Source: Pseudoruminococcus_B sp937901805
GTDB lineage: Bacteria; Bacillota; Clostridia; Oscillospirales; Ruminococcaceae
Assembly: GCA_963560245.1 (NCBI GenBank)
Contig: CAUWNS010000001.1
Span: 124,001 to 188,000, forward strand
Direction of reading: 5' to 3'
Length of the DNA stretch: 64,000 nt
Below the pieces are notes generated by a model that had not been told where the DNA came from, made no database searches, and was given only the letters and a program-made list of their open reading frames with translations. Below are positions 8,015-17,931 of this stretch, piece by piece (position 1 is the first letter of the stretch; every line of letters starts with the position of its first letter). The position numbers and the translations under genes were made by a program.

Positions 8015-10657
8015 CTATTCGGTTGTCGTATTATCAGAGGATGTGTCTGAAGGGGTGCTGGATTCTGAATCCGGCTGTGACTCTTCCGGCTGCGATTCTC
8101 CGGGTTCAGAAGAGGGGGGCGATTCGGATGAACTCTCCTCACTTGGAGTGGAGGGCTCTTCCGGACGTGGCGGCGGAGTATAGGATTCCTCCGGTTCTTC
8201 CGGAACAGCAATATCCGGTTCGGAAGATGCCGGCGGAGTGTAAACCGGCGGTTCTTCCTCTTCCTCAGAAGACACATTCTCCGGTTCCGAGGAGCTTTCC
8301 TCACTCTCTGCATCAGAGGATACCGGCGGCTGTGCGTCCGGATCGACATAGCCAAACATATTTTCCTTTACATTTGCATAACCGCCAACCGGGTTAGGTG
8401 ATGAAGTCACATCGCCCGGCGCGCTTCCTCCATACTTGAGATACCAGCTTTCCGGCATCAGCGGGTTTGCATTCTGGGAAATTGCGGCCATATCGACTTC
8501 TGCGCTCTCGCCCTCCCGTACCTGGCGGGCGACTACGACAAAATACCCATGATCCAACTCTTCCGTCGGGGTAGCCAAAGTCAACAACGTATCCCCAAAG
8601 GTAACATCCACCCCTGTCTTCAGATAAGAGCGGATAGAAACCTCATTGACATACCAGTCAAACTCTTCCTCGCTTCTGGGATACAGAAATTCCCCGAACG
8701 CAAGTGAATTTGCATCTGTTCCTTCCGATGTCGTCAGGAACGCACCGATAATTTTCCACTGAGCTTCCTCATAAACCGTATCGAATTGAATCACCGGATG
8801 TTCCCGGTAATAGCTGAGATCCTTATAATTAACCAGGTTGCTGAACATGGTATTATCGTTCAGATTACTCCCATACAGTACCATATTGGAACCTTTGATC
8901 CGCGCATCGTTTCGATAGTCCATAAAAATAGTGCCGCGCTTATCCTTCTTTTTCCGGAAGTTCTTTTCCAGATAGGCGCTGTTATCTTTCCCCCGGACAA
9001 CCGGATAATCAATTCCTGTGTTTTCAATTTCCAGCCAGCCGGCAATATCCTCATTTATTTTATAGAGCCCGGCAAATTTGGTCAAATAATCATCCGGATA
9101 CCCATTTGGAATACTGGTCGATTCCGTGAGTAAATGTTTCAGGGATTCATTCTGTTTTTGGGAGGTAAAATAGGAACCATAGTGAATACCGATAAAAATC
9201 AGGCATCCAATACAAATCAGCGTTCCCAAACTGAAGAAGATCTTTCGGACAATTTCTCCTATAGAATCTGCTTTCGAGGGAATGCAATACCCCAGCACCT
9301 TTTTATACCATGGTTTTTTTGCCGCCTTACCGTTTTCTTCCACTTGCCGGGAATTACCCTGCGCCTTTTCTTCTGCCTGCTGTCCCCGGTTTTTGGGTTC
9401 TTTTAACATTCCAGTATGGCTGACATCATATGCCTGCGCTGCAATGGACTGTACGCCGTCCGTACAAAGGCGCAGAATATGACATATCCAGGAACCGGCG
9501 TCGGCAATGGACTGTGCAGTGGCGGGAAACTCCTGCACCCATCCCTTTCCATCCTGGTAAACCGCAGCAAAAACAAGGTTCTGTGGCGTTTTTTTGGACA
9601 GAGCGATAGCCTTCTGTGTCGGAGAGACAAAAGCCACGCCAAAAGCAGACTGTGTCAAATCGCTGGCAGCTTTTGCAAGATACATAGCGGCTTCTTTACT
9701 GACAGGAGAAAACTTATCTGTAACCTTCTGAGGAAGATAGGACAGCGGTTCATTCATACCGCTGTCAACCACCACAGCCGTACCCTGTTCACATTCAAGC
9801 AGACGTTTTGTTATAGCATTGGCGCTCCCAAGTTCACACAAGGCAACCGACTTTTCCGAAGCATGCAGTTTCTGACAGACAATCTGTTCAATTGTATCCT
9901 CATCCTGACCGTAAACACAGTCCCCCAACAGTTGGGATACCTGTTTTATTACAGACGCACAGGCATGTTCTGCATGGTGGCGTGTGTTTGCTTTCGCATG
10001 AATATGAATCTGAATTTCTCCCTCTTTTTCTTGTACTTCCACAGAGGGATTCATCATCCCAGTCAAAACGCCGAGTTTTTGCTCAGCTTCAGAAAGAGAG
10101 AGCCCTACAGCTTTTACGATATGATTTGCTGTCATATTGGAAGAACTCTGTTCTAAAAACGGCAGAACCTCCTGTTGAAACATATCTGCAAGTTCCTCCG
10201 GATCTCCCGGCAAAAGCAGGATCAATTTATTGGTTCCCTTGATGGCAAACCCGCAGGATACCCCAATCTGATTTTTGAAAATGACCGCATGACGGGGAAA
10301 CATCGCCTGATGAACATAGGCCTCATTCATGCTCTTTCCCATCCGATCAACATAATCCTTTACCCGGCTGAGAACTTCTGCATTAAGTTCCAAAGAAAGG
10401 CCAAGAGTCCGGCAGATACAGTCTTTTGCGATGTCATCTTTTTCCACGCCAAGTCCGCCGAGAATCATGACAACCTCGCTGCGGTCCAGGGCAGACGCAA
10501 ACATGCGCTCCAGCCGTCCGGGATTCGTCAAAGCGGACGCCTGTCCGGACAATGTTATCCCGACATTCTTCAACTGTTCACGCAGATACTCGATATTTCT
10601 CAGTGACGAATCAGACACTTGCTCCTGTCTGCCGACTACGATAATTTCTGCATTCAT
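8015..10657 (-). CDS. Degenerate CinA fused through a membrane helix to a sortase B-like domain without catalytic residues
   Basis: 880 residues. Residues 1 to about 410 follow CinA: a molybdopterin-binding-type domain (GGLGVEKDD at 67-75, LLPGDPEEL at 148-156) and a C-terminal amidase-like domain (about 255-405) in which the usual AESCTGG is replaced by CELGSAN-type sequence at 274-280. A basic stretch precedes one membrane helix (about 472-493). Residues about 520-712 match class B sortase, but the His position is Ser597 (LYGSN), the Cys is Pro697 (TLATP) and the Arg is Tyr705 or Gly704. The last 110 residues are a Pro/Ser/Glu tail. The CinA part should face the cytoplasm and the sortase part the outside. 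It follows thiI in the same operon. Enzymatic activity of either end is doubtful; a sensing or scaffolding role is inference. Confidence 0.85.
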   Translation of the reverse strand: MNAEIIVVGRQEQVSDSSLRNIEYLREQLKNVGITLSGQASALTNPGRLERMFASALDRSEVVMILGGLGVEKDDIAKDCICRTLGLSLELNAEVLSRVKDYVDRMGKSMNEAYVHQAMFPRHAVIFKNQIGVSCGFAIKGTNKLILLLPGDPEELADMFQQEVLPFLEQSSSNMTANHIVKAVGLSLSEAEQKLGVLTGMMNPSVEVQEKEGEIQIHIHAKANTRHHAEHACASVIKQVSQLLGDCVYGQDEDTIEQIVCQKLHASEKSVALCELGSANAITKRLLECEQGTAVVVDSGMNEPLSYLPQKVTDKFSPVSKEAAMYLAKAASDLTQSAFGVAFVSPTQKAIALSKKTPQNLVFAAVYQDGKGWVQEFPATAQSIADAGSWICHILRLCTDGVQSIAAQAYDVSHTGMLKEPKNRGQQAEEKAQGNSRQVEENGKAAKKPWYKKVLGYCIPSKADSIGEIVRKIFFSLGTLICIGCLIFIGIHYGSYFTSQKQNESLKHLLTESTSIPNGYPDDYLTKFAGLYKINEDIAGWLEIENTGIDYPVVRGKDNSAYLEKNFRKKKDKRGTIFMDYRNDARIKGSNMVLYGSNLNDNTMFSNLVNYKDLSYYREHPVIQFDTVYEEAQWKIIGAFLTTSEGTDANSLAFGEFLYPRSEEEFDWYVNEVSIRSYLKTGVDVTFGDTLLTLATPTEELDHGYFVVVARQVREGESAEVDMAAISQNANPLMPESWYLKYGGSAPGDVTSSPNPVGGYANVKENMFGYVDPDAQPPVSSDAESEESSSEPENVSSEEEEEPPVYTPPASSEPDIAVPEEPEESYTPPPRPEEPSTPSEESSSESPPSSEPGESQPEESQPDSESSTPSDTSSDNTTTE

Positions 10658-10680
10658 AGAAAACCTCTCTTTCTAAGCAG

Positions 10681-11853
10681 CTACAGACGGACAATTTCCA
10701 CTTCAATTCCACAAACCGCTTCCTCAATCAAACGCTCGATTTCCAATGCCTCTTCCGCATGTTCTACCATAGAAAGAGATGGTTTGGTACGCGGATGGCG
10801 CGGGGTAAATACCGTACAGCAATCCTCATAAGGGAGGATAGAGGTCTCAAACGTGTCAATTTTTCTAGAAATCTCTATAATCTCATTTTTATCCATTCCA
10901 ATTAACGGACGAAATACCGGCATAGAACATACCTGATCTGTACAGGCAATCGCCTTAAGCGTCTGACTAGCCACTTGCCCCATGCTCTCACCGGTGATCA
11001 AAGCCTCACAATTCCCCTTTTTTGCAACTTGCTGGGAAATGCGCATCATAAACCGGCGCATGATAATGGTAAACAGGTCTTCCGGGCAATGCTCGCGGAT
11101 TTGCTCCTGGATATGTGTAAAGGGAACAATATGCATTTTAATCGTTCCGCAGTATTCACACATTTTTTGCGCAAGTTCCAGAACCTTTAACTTTGCGCGC
11201 TCACTGGTATAGGGCGGGCTGACAAAATGAATCGCATCCAGAATAAGTCCGCGTTTTGCCATCATATAGCCTGCTACCGGGCTGTCAATACCGCCCGAGA
11301 TCAACAGCATTGCCTTTCCGCTGGAACCGATCGGGATTCCCCCCGCCCCATGGATTACGCCTGCATGGACATAGGCCGCAAAATCACGGACTTCTACTGT
11401 AACCACGACATCCGGATGGTGGACATCCACCTTGAGATGGGGATTTTTTGAGAGCAGGTATCCTCCCACTTCCCGGCAGATCTCCGGAGACTGGAAGGGA
11501 AAGCTCTTATCCGAGCGTTTCGCCTCTACTTTAAAAGTACGCACTTCAGAAAGGGCGTCCTTTAGGTATTCAGCGGCATCCCGCTGAATGACCGGAAGCT
11601 CCTTCTCCGTCACAAGGGCGCGGGACATCGCGGCTATCCCGAATACTTTTTTGAGGATTTCCACGGCTTCATCCAAATCAATCGCCTCATCCTCCGGCGA
11701 AACAACAACTGTGGACTGCGCCCTGGAGATTTTAAATTTACCAAGCACCGAAAGCCTGCGGCGCATATTTTTTATCATAATATCCTCAAAAGTAGCCCGA
11801 TTCAGCCCTTTTAAAGCAATTTCTCCATTTTTTATAAGTATAATTTCTTTCAT
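10681..11853 (-). CDS. thiI: tRNA uracil 4-sulfurtransferase ThiI
   Basis: 390 residues without the C-terminal rhodanese domain, as is usual in Firmicutes. An N-terminal ferredoxin-like/THUMP region (to about residue 165) is followed by the PP-loop ATP-binding motif SGGIDSPVAGYMM. The enzyme adenylates U8 of tRNA and accepts sulfur from a cysteine desulfurase to make 4-thiouridine; in some species it also serves thiazole synthesis. Its start touches the stop of the cysteine desulfurase gene, so donor and acceptor are co-translated. Confidence 0.95.
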   Translation of the reverse strand: MKEIILIKNGEIALKGLNRATFEDIMIKNMRRRLSVLGKFKISRAQSTVVVSPEDEAIDLDEAVEILKKVFGIAAMSRALVTEKELPVIQRDAAEYLKDALSEVRTFKVEAKRSDKSFPFQSPEICREVGGYLLSKNPHLKVDVHHPDVVVTVEVRDFAAYVHAGVIHGAGGIPIGSSGKAMLLISGGIDSPVAGYMMAKRGLILDAIHFVSPPYTSERAKLKVLELAQKMCEYCGTIKMHIVPFTHIQEQIREHCPEDLFTIIMRRFMMRISQQVAKKGNCEALITGESMGQVASQTLKAIACTDQVCSMPVFRPLIGMDKNEIIEISRKIDTFETSILPYEDCCTVFTPRHPRTKPSLSMVEHAEEALEIERLIEEAVCGIEVEIVRL

Positions 11854-12990
11854 TTATCTGCTCCTGAAAAGTTTTTGTCTGGCCATTGCCAGGCTGTCAA
11901 CCAATGCCTGGACATCTTCTTTGGCGCTGTATTTACTAAAGCTTACACGGATGGCGCTGTCCACCCGGCGGCGGGAAAGTCCCATCGCCTCAAGCACATG
12001 GCTTTTTGCACCCTGTGCACAGGCAGATCCGCTGGAGACATAGATCTGATTCTGCTCAAGAAAATGCAGTACAATTTCCGACCGCAGCCCAATCGCAGAC
12101 AGATTCAGTACATAGGGGGATGCATCCGGCGGGGAATTAATCACAATTTCGGGAATTGCCGTAACATTTTCCCTGAGCATCTCATTGAGTTCCCGCACGC
12201 GGCATTCCTGTTGTGCAAGTTTTTCACAGGCCAGTTCCGCCGCAAGGCCAAGACCGGCAATCAGCGGCACGCACTCGGTCCCCGGCCGCAGGCGTTTTTG
12301 CTGTTCTCCGCCGAACGTACGGGGTAAAATCCTTGCTTTTTCTGATTTATAGAGAAACCCAATCCCTTTTGGCGCATGGATTTTATGTCCGCTTGCAGTA
12401 AGCAGATCCACGCCAAGCGTACGCACAGAAACCGGAAGTTTCCCAAAAGCCTGTACCGCATCACAGTGAACCGGGGTGTTTGGGAAATGCCGGTGCACCG
12501 CCTTTGCAAGCGACGCAATATCAAGGACGGCACCTGTTTCATTGTTGACAAGCATGGCTGTTACCAGGGAAGTATTCTCGTTCACGGCTCCTATCAGTTT
12601 TTCTATTGGGAGCGTACCATCCGGTTCCGGTTTGACAAAGACGACTTCAAACCCCTCTTTTTCAAGTTCCCGGCAGGATTCCAGCACAGACGCATGTTCT
12701 ATGGCCGTAGTGACAATCCGCGTCGCTGTTCTCCGCTTAGCATAGGCCGCTCCAAATACTGCCAGATTATTTGCCTCTGTTCCTCCGGAAGTGAAATAAA
12801 TTTCTCCCGGTTTCGCACCGATGCATGCAGAGATCTGTCTGGCAGCCTTCCGCATCACTTGTTCTGCCTGTAAGCCCAGTGCATGCAGAGAAGAGGGGTT
12901 TCCGTAGCATTCCAACATGGTTTGATAGATTACATCCGCCACCTGCGGATCCACTGCTGTGGTAGCGCTGTTATCCAGGTAATGAAGCAT
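11854..12990 (-). CDS. Cysteine desulfurase (NifS/IscS family)
   Basis: 378 residues. A PLP-binding lysine lies in SGHKIHAPKG, and the catalytic cysteine loop is SSGSACAQGAKS. The N terminus YLDNSATT is the family start. I prefer the ATG at 12990 over an in-frame GTG 12 bases upstream, because AAAGGGTGG is correctly spaced for the ATG. It removes sulfur from cysteine as persulfide; immediate linkage to thiI points to tRNA thiolation as the main use, like Bacillus NifZ. No iron-sulfur scaffold gene is adjacent. Confidence 0.93.
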   Translation of the reverse strand: MLHYLDNSATTAVDPQVADVIYQTMLECYGNPSSLHALGLQAEQVMRKAARQISACIGAKPGEIYFTSGGTEANNLAVFGAAYAKRRTATRIVTTAIEHASVLESCRELEKEGFEVVFVKPEPDGTLPIEKLIGAVNENTSLVTAMLVNNETGAVLDIASLAKAVHRHFPNTPVHCDAVQAFGKLPVSVRTLGVDLLTASGHKIHAPKGIGFLYKSEKARILPRTFGGEQQKRLRPGTECVPLIAGLGLAAELACEKLAQQECRVRELNEMLRENVTAIPEIVINSPPDASPYVLNLSAIGLRSEIVLHFLEQNQIYVSSGSACAQGAKSHVLEAMGLSRRRVDSAIRVSFSKYSAKEDVQALVDSLAMARQKLFRSR

Positions 12991-13057
12991 CCTTTTTACC
13001 ACCCTTTACTTCCCGCTTTCGCCTTTTTTCCCGCTTTTTCGCAGAAATACAGCTTTT

Positions 13058-13086
13058 ATTATACATTTTTGAAAAGAGTAATGCAA
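13058..13086 (-). promoter_or_regulatory. Promoter of the cysteine desulfurase - thiI - CinA/pseudosortase operon
   Basis: On the minus strand TTGCAT (plus 13081-13086), 17-base spacer, TATAAT (13058-13063), about 68 bases upstream of the desulfurase start in the divergent gap with ypeB. Confidence 0.65.
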
Positions 13087-13193
13087 TTCCAATCCGATGA
13101 TTTACATATTTTTTATGAATTCCGGGAAGAATATCCCTGTAATTTTGAGCAAGCAGATCATCTTTCCCAGATATCTGGATGGAGGAACCGATT

Positions 13194-14540
13194 ATGATGA
13201 CGATTTCCAAAAGAACAATGATTCGAGCCGTCTCCTTTCTCGTTGCAGGCGTCCTGATATGCACGGGCACTCTGGTACAAAGCTACCGGGCAGAAACCCA
13301 GGCGCGTACACAGGTGGAATATGAATACCAATACGCGCTTTCCGATCTGTCTGATTCCCTGTCCAATCTTGCCATCACCTTGGAAAAAAGCCGGTATGCC
13401 TCTACGCCCGTCCAAATTTCCGGGCTTTCCGCCAAACTGTGGAAAGAGGCGGGGATTGCAAAAAACTGCCTTTCCCGACTTCCGGTCAGTGATTTTCATC
13501 TGCAAAACACCAACCGTTTTCTTTCTCAAGTCGGTGAATACTCCATGACCCTTTCCAAAAAGGTCATTGGAAAGGGGAAAATCACCAGAGAGGAACGCGA
13601 CACACTGATTACCCTGGGTGAATACGCAAAACAGATGAATGATTCCATCACCCGGATGAAAAGCGATTTAGATACAGGAGTTACGGATTTGGAACAGCTT
13701 TTTACCGCGCAGTCAGAAGAGGACGGCGCGGCCCAGGCAGTTCATCTGTCCGGGTTTGCAGAACTGGAAGATGATTTTGTCAGCTATCCTTCTCTGATTT
13801 ACGACGGGCCGTTTTCCGATCACCTGATGCAGAGGGAACCTCTTGTCCTGAAAGACAAAGCGAAGATTTCCAGAGAAGAAGCCAAACAAATTGCCGCCAA
13901 GGCATTTGGAATCGAAGATACCAGCCTAATTATGGAGGAGGCGGACGAAGAGGGGACTATGCCTGCCTACCGGTTCGTCTATGGCCCGGAAGAAGCCGCT
14001 ATTTCCAAAAACGGAGGATATCTCATCTATAAGCTCTGTTCCAAAGAACATGGCGAACAGCGCTACAGTGTGGATCATGCGGTTCAGGCAGGCGCCCGTT
14101 TCCTTTCTTCGATGGGGCTTTCCGGAATGAAAAATACCTACTATGAGATTTCAAACGGCGTATGCACCATCAACTTCGCATCGATAGAAGGGGAAGCGAC
14201 TTGTTATACCGATTTGGTAAAAGTATCCGTCTGTCTGGACGAGGGAACCGTCTGCGGATATGACGCCAGGGGTTACCTGACCAACCACAAGGCACGCAAT
14301 CTGCAACAGCCAAAACTCACCTCCGGGGAAGCGGCCGCGATTTTAAGCGATGAACTGAAAGTAAAGAATTACCAGATGGCTGTCATTCCGACAAATGGCC
14401 TTCATGAAGCCTACTGTTATGAATTTTTATGTGAAGGAAGCGGCGGTGAGAACGTCCTTGTCTATATTGACACGCAAACCGGGGAAGAAGAACGGATTTT
14501 AATCCTGATAGAAGACGAAAGCGGAACCCTGACTCTGTAA
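13194..14540 (+). CDS. ypeB: Germination protein YpeB
   Basis: 448 residues. An N-terminal membrane anchor (about residues 8-28) is followed by a helical region with TLEKSRYASTPVQ and LWKEAGIAKNCLSRLP, both typical of YpeB, and by C-terminal PepSY-like repeats. In Bacillus, YpeB partners the cortex-lytic enzyme SleB and each stabilises the other in the spore. GGAGG at 13181-13185 fixes the start at 13194; an upstream ATG at 13179 overlaps this site and is unlikely. sleB, normally next door, is absent here. It is a single-gene unit facing away from the desulfurase operon. Confidence 0.88.
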   Translation: MMTISKRTMIRAVSFLVAGVLICTGTLVQSYRAETQARTQVEYEYQYALSDLSDSLSNLAITLEKSRYASTPVQISGLSAKLWKEAGIAKNCLSRLPVSDFHLQNTNRFLSQVGEYSMTLSKKVIGKGKITREERDTLITLGEYAKQMNDSITRMKSDLDTGVTDLEQLFTAQSEEDGAAQAVHLSGFAELEDDFVSYPSLIYDGPFSDHLMQREPLVLKDKAKISREEAKQIAAKAFGIEDTSLIMEEADEEGTMPAYRFVYGPEEAAISKNGGYLIYKLCSKEHGEQRYSVDHAVQAGARFLSSMGLSGMKNTYYEISNGVCTINFASIEGEATCYTDLVKVSVCLDEGTVCGYDARGYLTNHKARNLQQPKLTSGEAAAILSDELKVKNYQMAVIPTNGLHEAYCYEFLCEGSGGENVLVYIDTQTGEEERILILIEDESGTLTL

Positions 14541-14628
14541 AGTTTCCGCATTCAAAAACAGGTTGTGGGAATATTCGTTCCACATAAGGCAATGATTGGA
14601 ATTTTTCTAAAAGGGATTCGATCAGGAT

Positions 14629-14669
14629 AGCCCTGTATTTAATTTGAACACCAAAACACAGGGCTTTTT
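14629..14669 (+). terminator. Possible terminator after ypeB
   Basis: AGCCCTGT and ACAGGGCT pair across a 21-base loop, followed by TTTTT. The loop is long, so strength is uncertain. Confidence 0.6.
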
Positions 14670-14821
14670 GTATGATTCAATATATTGCAAGCTCTCTGAA
14701 CCCGCCCATTGCTATTGATCGCTTAAATCAGGTGGACGATGTCCAAAGTAAGTATATTGAGACGCAGTGGTGCTTGTGCTATACTGTTATATGGAAAGTG
14801 ATACCCAAAGGGGGATTCTAT

Positions 14822-17605
14822 ATGACGGATGCACAGCAGCAGGCAGCGGCAAAAGCATTTGCAGCCTATTGGAAGGGCAAAGGCTATGAAAAGGGTGAAA
14901 GCCAGGCGTTTTGGCTCTCTCTGCTCCGGGATGTATACGGGGTAGAACACCCGGAACAGTTTATTACGTTTGAAGAACAGGTTCATTTGGACCATACCAG
15001 CTTTATTGACGGTGCTATCCCGTCAACAAAGGTGTTGATTGAACAAAAGGGGCTTGGAAAAAATTTGAACAAGCCGATTAAACAGTCGGATGGAACGCTA
15101 TTAACACCTTTCCAACAGGCAAAAAGGTATATCACAGAATTGCCGCTGTCACAGCACCCGCGTTGGGTCGTAACCTGCAATTTTGCAGAATTTTACGTTT
15201 ACGACATGGAACGTCCCGGCGGTGAACCGGAAAAAATTCTGCTTGAAAACCTGGAAAAAGAATATTACCGCCTGCAATTTCTTGTTGATACAGGCAGCGA
15301 ACATTTGAAGCGGGAAATGGAAGTTTCTATTGCGGCGGGCGAAATCGTCGGCTTGCTCTACGACGCTTTTGCAAAGCAGTATGCGGACCCGGAAAGCGAA
15401 CGGGCGATGAAAAGCCTGAATGTGTTGTGCGTCCGTTTGGTTTTCTGCCTGTATGCAGAGGACGCGGGTATATTTGGCCGTCATGGAATGTTCTATGATT
15501 ATCTTACAGAATTTGAAACGCGGGAGATGCGCAAGGCGGTCATAGAGTTATTCCGTATTCTGGACACGCCGCCGGAAGAACGGGATCCATATTTAAAAGA
15601 CGATAATCCCACATTGGCGACGTTTCCCTACGTCAACGGCGGGCTATTTGCGAATGAAGATATCGAAATCCCCCCGTTTACCGATGAAATCCGCGACCTG
15701 ATTTTGATTAAGGCCAGTGAAAATTTCAACTGGTCGGAAATCAGCCCTACCATTTTCGGCGCGGTATTTGAAAGCACGCTGAACCCGGAAACACGCCGCA
15801 GCGGCGGGATGCACTATACCTCTATTGAGAATATCCATAAAGTAATAGACCCCCTGTTTCTGGATGATTTGAAAGCAGAACTGGCAGAGATAAAGGAAAT
15901 TGCGGTTGCCCGGACGCAGGAGCGGAAACTGCGGGATTTTCAGAAAAAATTAGCTTCGCTGACATTTTTAGATCCGGCGGCAGGCAGCGGGAATTTTCTC
16001 ACGGAAACATACCTGTCCCTCCGCCGTCTGGAAAATGAAGTGCTGAGTATTTTGTCGAAAGGGCAAATTTCTTTTGGTGACGCTTCCTATAGTCCGATAC
16101 AGGTTTCTATCAGCCAGTTTTACGGGATAGAAATCAACGATTTTGCCGTCACAGTTGCCCGGACGGCTCTATGGATAGCGGAAAGCCAGATGATGAAAGA
16201 GACGGAAAGCATTGTTTTAATGCACCTGGACTTTCTGCCACTGAAAACAAATGCCTACATCGTAGAGGGAAACGCCCTGCGGATGGATTGGGAAAGCGTT
16301 GTGCCAAAGCATAAGTTGTCGTATATCATGGGAAATCCGCCGTTTGTGGGCCAGGCTATGCGTTCAAAAGAACAAGCGGATGATATGCAGACGGTTTTTG
16401 CGCCGTCAAAAGCGGGTGGCAAATTGGATTATGTTGCCGGATGGTTTAAAAAGGCAGCAGACATAATGCGGAATAGTAACATAGAAGCCGCTTTTGTATC
16501 GTCAAATTCTATTTGTCAAGGCGAATCGGTTAATCTTCTATGGGAAATGCTATTAGCAAATGGCGTGTTTATAAATTTTGCACACACTACATTTAAATGG
16601 ACAAGTGAAGCAAAAGCAAAAGCCGCTGTTATGTGCGTCATTGTTGGATTTTCTTATATGAACAGGAAACGCAAGCTATTATTTACAGGAAAACAATACA
16701 AGCAAGTAGATCATATCAACGGCTATCTAAACGATGCGCCAGATGTCTTTATAAAAAATCGCAGTAAGAGCATAAATAAAGGGCTTGCAAAAGTAGTGCA
16801 AGGAAGCCCGCCTGCTGATGATGGGCGTTTGTTGCTTACGGCAGAAGAGCGGGAGGCACTGTTAAAAAAATATCCTGAATTGGAAAAAGTGATAAAGCCG
16901 TTTATAGGAAGCAGAGAATTTATAAATGATATAGGCTTTACCAGATATTGCTTTTGGTTCGTGGGAGAAAGTCCCGCAAACTATAAACATATACCGGAAT
17001 TAACAGAACGCTTTAATTATGTGCGCGAATACAGATTAAAAAGCCCAGTAGACCGTATTCAAAAAACGGCGGATAGACCTTTCTTATTCACGCAAAACAG
17101 GCAACCGGAAACAGATTATTTGATTATTCCGCGGGTTTCCTCGTCAACGCGCAAATATATTCCGGTAGGCTTTTTACCTCCTGATGTGATTGCAAGTGAT
17201 TCAGCAGTTTTGGTATATAATGCCACATTATACGATTTTGGTATCATTTGTTCCAACGTTCACAACGCATGGATGAGAACTATTGCAGGACGGTTGAAAA
17301 ATGATTATCGTTATGCGCCGTCAGTGTACTATAATTTTCCATTTCCAGATGTGACCGCTGAACAAAAGGGGAAAATTGAATGCACAGCACAGGGTATTCT
17401 TGACGCAAGAAAACTCTATTCTAATAGTAGTTTAGCCGATATGTACGGCGAACAAATGTATATGTTTCCGGAATTGTTGACAGCACACCAGAACAATGAC
17501 CGTGCCGTTATGCAGGCATATGGCTTTGATGTTAAGACAATGACGGAAAGTTCCTGTGTTGCGGAACTGATGAAGATGTACCAGGCGAAAACAGAGGGAA
17601 AATAA
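14822..17605 (+). CDS. MmeI-like type IIG restriction enzyme / adenine methyltransferase
   Basis: 927 residues from the ATG at 14822, which has AAAGGGGGA 6 bases upstream; the frame is open further upstream but no better start exists. The N terminus has a PD-(D/E)XK-type site, Asp63 and Glu74-Gln-Lys76 (IEQKG). The middle holds methyltransferase motif I (DPAAGSGNF, about residue 385) and motif IV NPPF (about 504). A target-recognition and C-terminal region follows. The layout is that of MmeI-type enzymes that cut and methylate with one polypeptide. No separate restriction, specificity or helicase gene flanks it. Insertion between ypeB and a MATE gene suggests horizontal acquisition. Confidence 0.9.
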   Translation: MTDAQQQAAAKAFAAYWKGKGYEKGESQAFWLSLLRDVYGVEHPEQFITFEEQVHLDHTSFIDGAIPSTKVLIEQKGLGKNLNKPIKQSDGTLLTPFQQAKRYITELPLSQHPRWVVTCNFAEFYVYDMERPGGEPEKILLENLEKEYYRLQFLVDTGSEHLKREMEVSIAAGEIVGLLYDAFAKQYADPESERAMKSLNVLCVRLVFCLYAEDAGIFGRHGMFYDYLTEFETREMRKAVIELFRILDTPPEERDPYLKDDNPTLATFPYVNGGLFANEDIEIPPFTDEIRDLILIKASENFNWSEISPTIFGAVFESTLNPETRRSGGMHYTSIENIHKVIDPLFLDDLKAELAEIKEIAVARTQERKLRDFQKKLASLTFLDPAAGSGNFLTETYLSLRRLENEVLSILSKGQISFGDASYSPIQVSISQFYGIEINDFAVTVARTALWIAESQMMKETESIVLMHLDFLPLKTNAYIVEGNALRMDWESVVPKHKLSYIMGNPPFVGQAMRSKEQADDMQTVFAPSKAGGKLDYVAGWFKKAADIMRNSNIEAAFVSSNSICQGESVNLLWEMLLANGVFINFAHTTFKWTSEAKAKAAVMCVIVGFSYMNRKRKLLFTGKQYKQVDHINGYLNDAPDVFIKNRSKSINKGLAKVVQGSPPADDGRLLLTAEEREALLKKYPELEKVIKPFIGSREFINDIGFTRYCFWFVGESPANYKHIPELTERFNYVREYRLKSPVDRIQKTADRPFLFTQNRQPETDYLIIPRVSSSTRKYIPVGFLPPDVIASDSAVLVYNATLYDFGIICSNVHNAWMRTIAGRLKNDYRYAPSVYYNFPFPDVTAEQKGKIECTAQGILDARKLYSNSSLADMYGEQMYMFPELLTAHQNNDRAVMQAYGFDVKTMTESSCVAELMKMYQAKTEGK

Positions 17606-17608
17606 AAA

Positions 17609-17642
17609 CAGGAGGCAGGCGTTTTGAAACGCCTGCCTCCTG
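17609..17642 (+). terminator. Terminator after the restriction-modification gene
   Basis: A very strong stem of about 16 bp (CAGGAGGCAGGCGTTT with its complement) begins 4 bases after the stop and is followed by ACATTTTC. Confidence 0.85.
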
Positions 17643-17931
17643 ACATTTTCCGCCATGCCCGTCTGCTGCAATCAATTGTCAGATAGCATGATAACCTATG
17701 AAAACTCATGTCGTATCCTGTAACCAGCAGAAAAACTGTATGGATCGCTTCCGAAGGAAATAGAAAAGATACAGCATCCTTTCCGGTGTTATTTTCCATT
17801 TAAGAAAGACTTCCTTATGCAGCGTCAGTAAATCCCACAGCCTGTTTTTGAATGTTTCTTTTGCCAACGGGAGACATCTCCCCCAATCAACCGGCACTGC
17901 AAAAGCGCACTGCGGGCACAGGACGAATCCT
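17643..17931. other. Gap without a recognisable gene
   Basis: About 290 bases between the restriction-modification terminator and the end of the MATE gene. A minus-strand frame with a CPQC motif runs through it, but it has no start of its own and continues into the MATE gene out of frame. I see no RNA gene or repeat. Confidence 0.5.
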
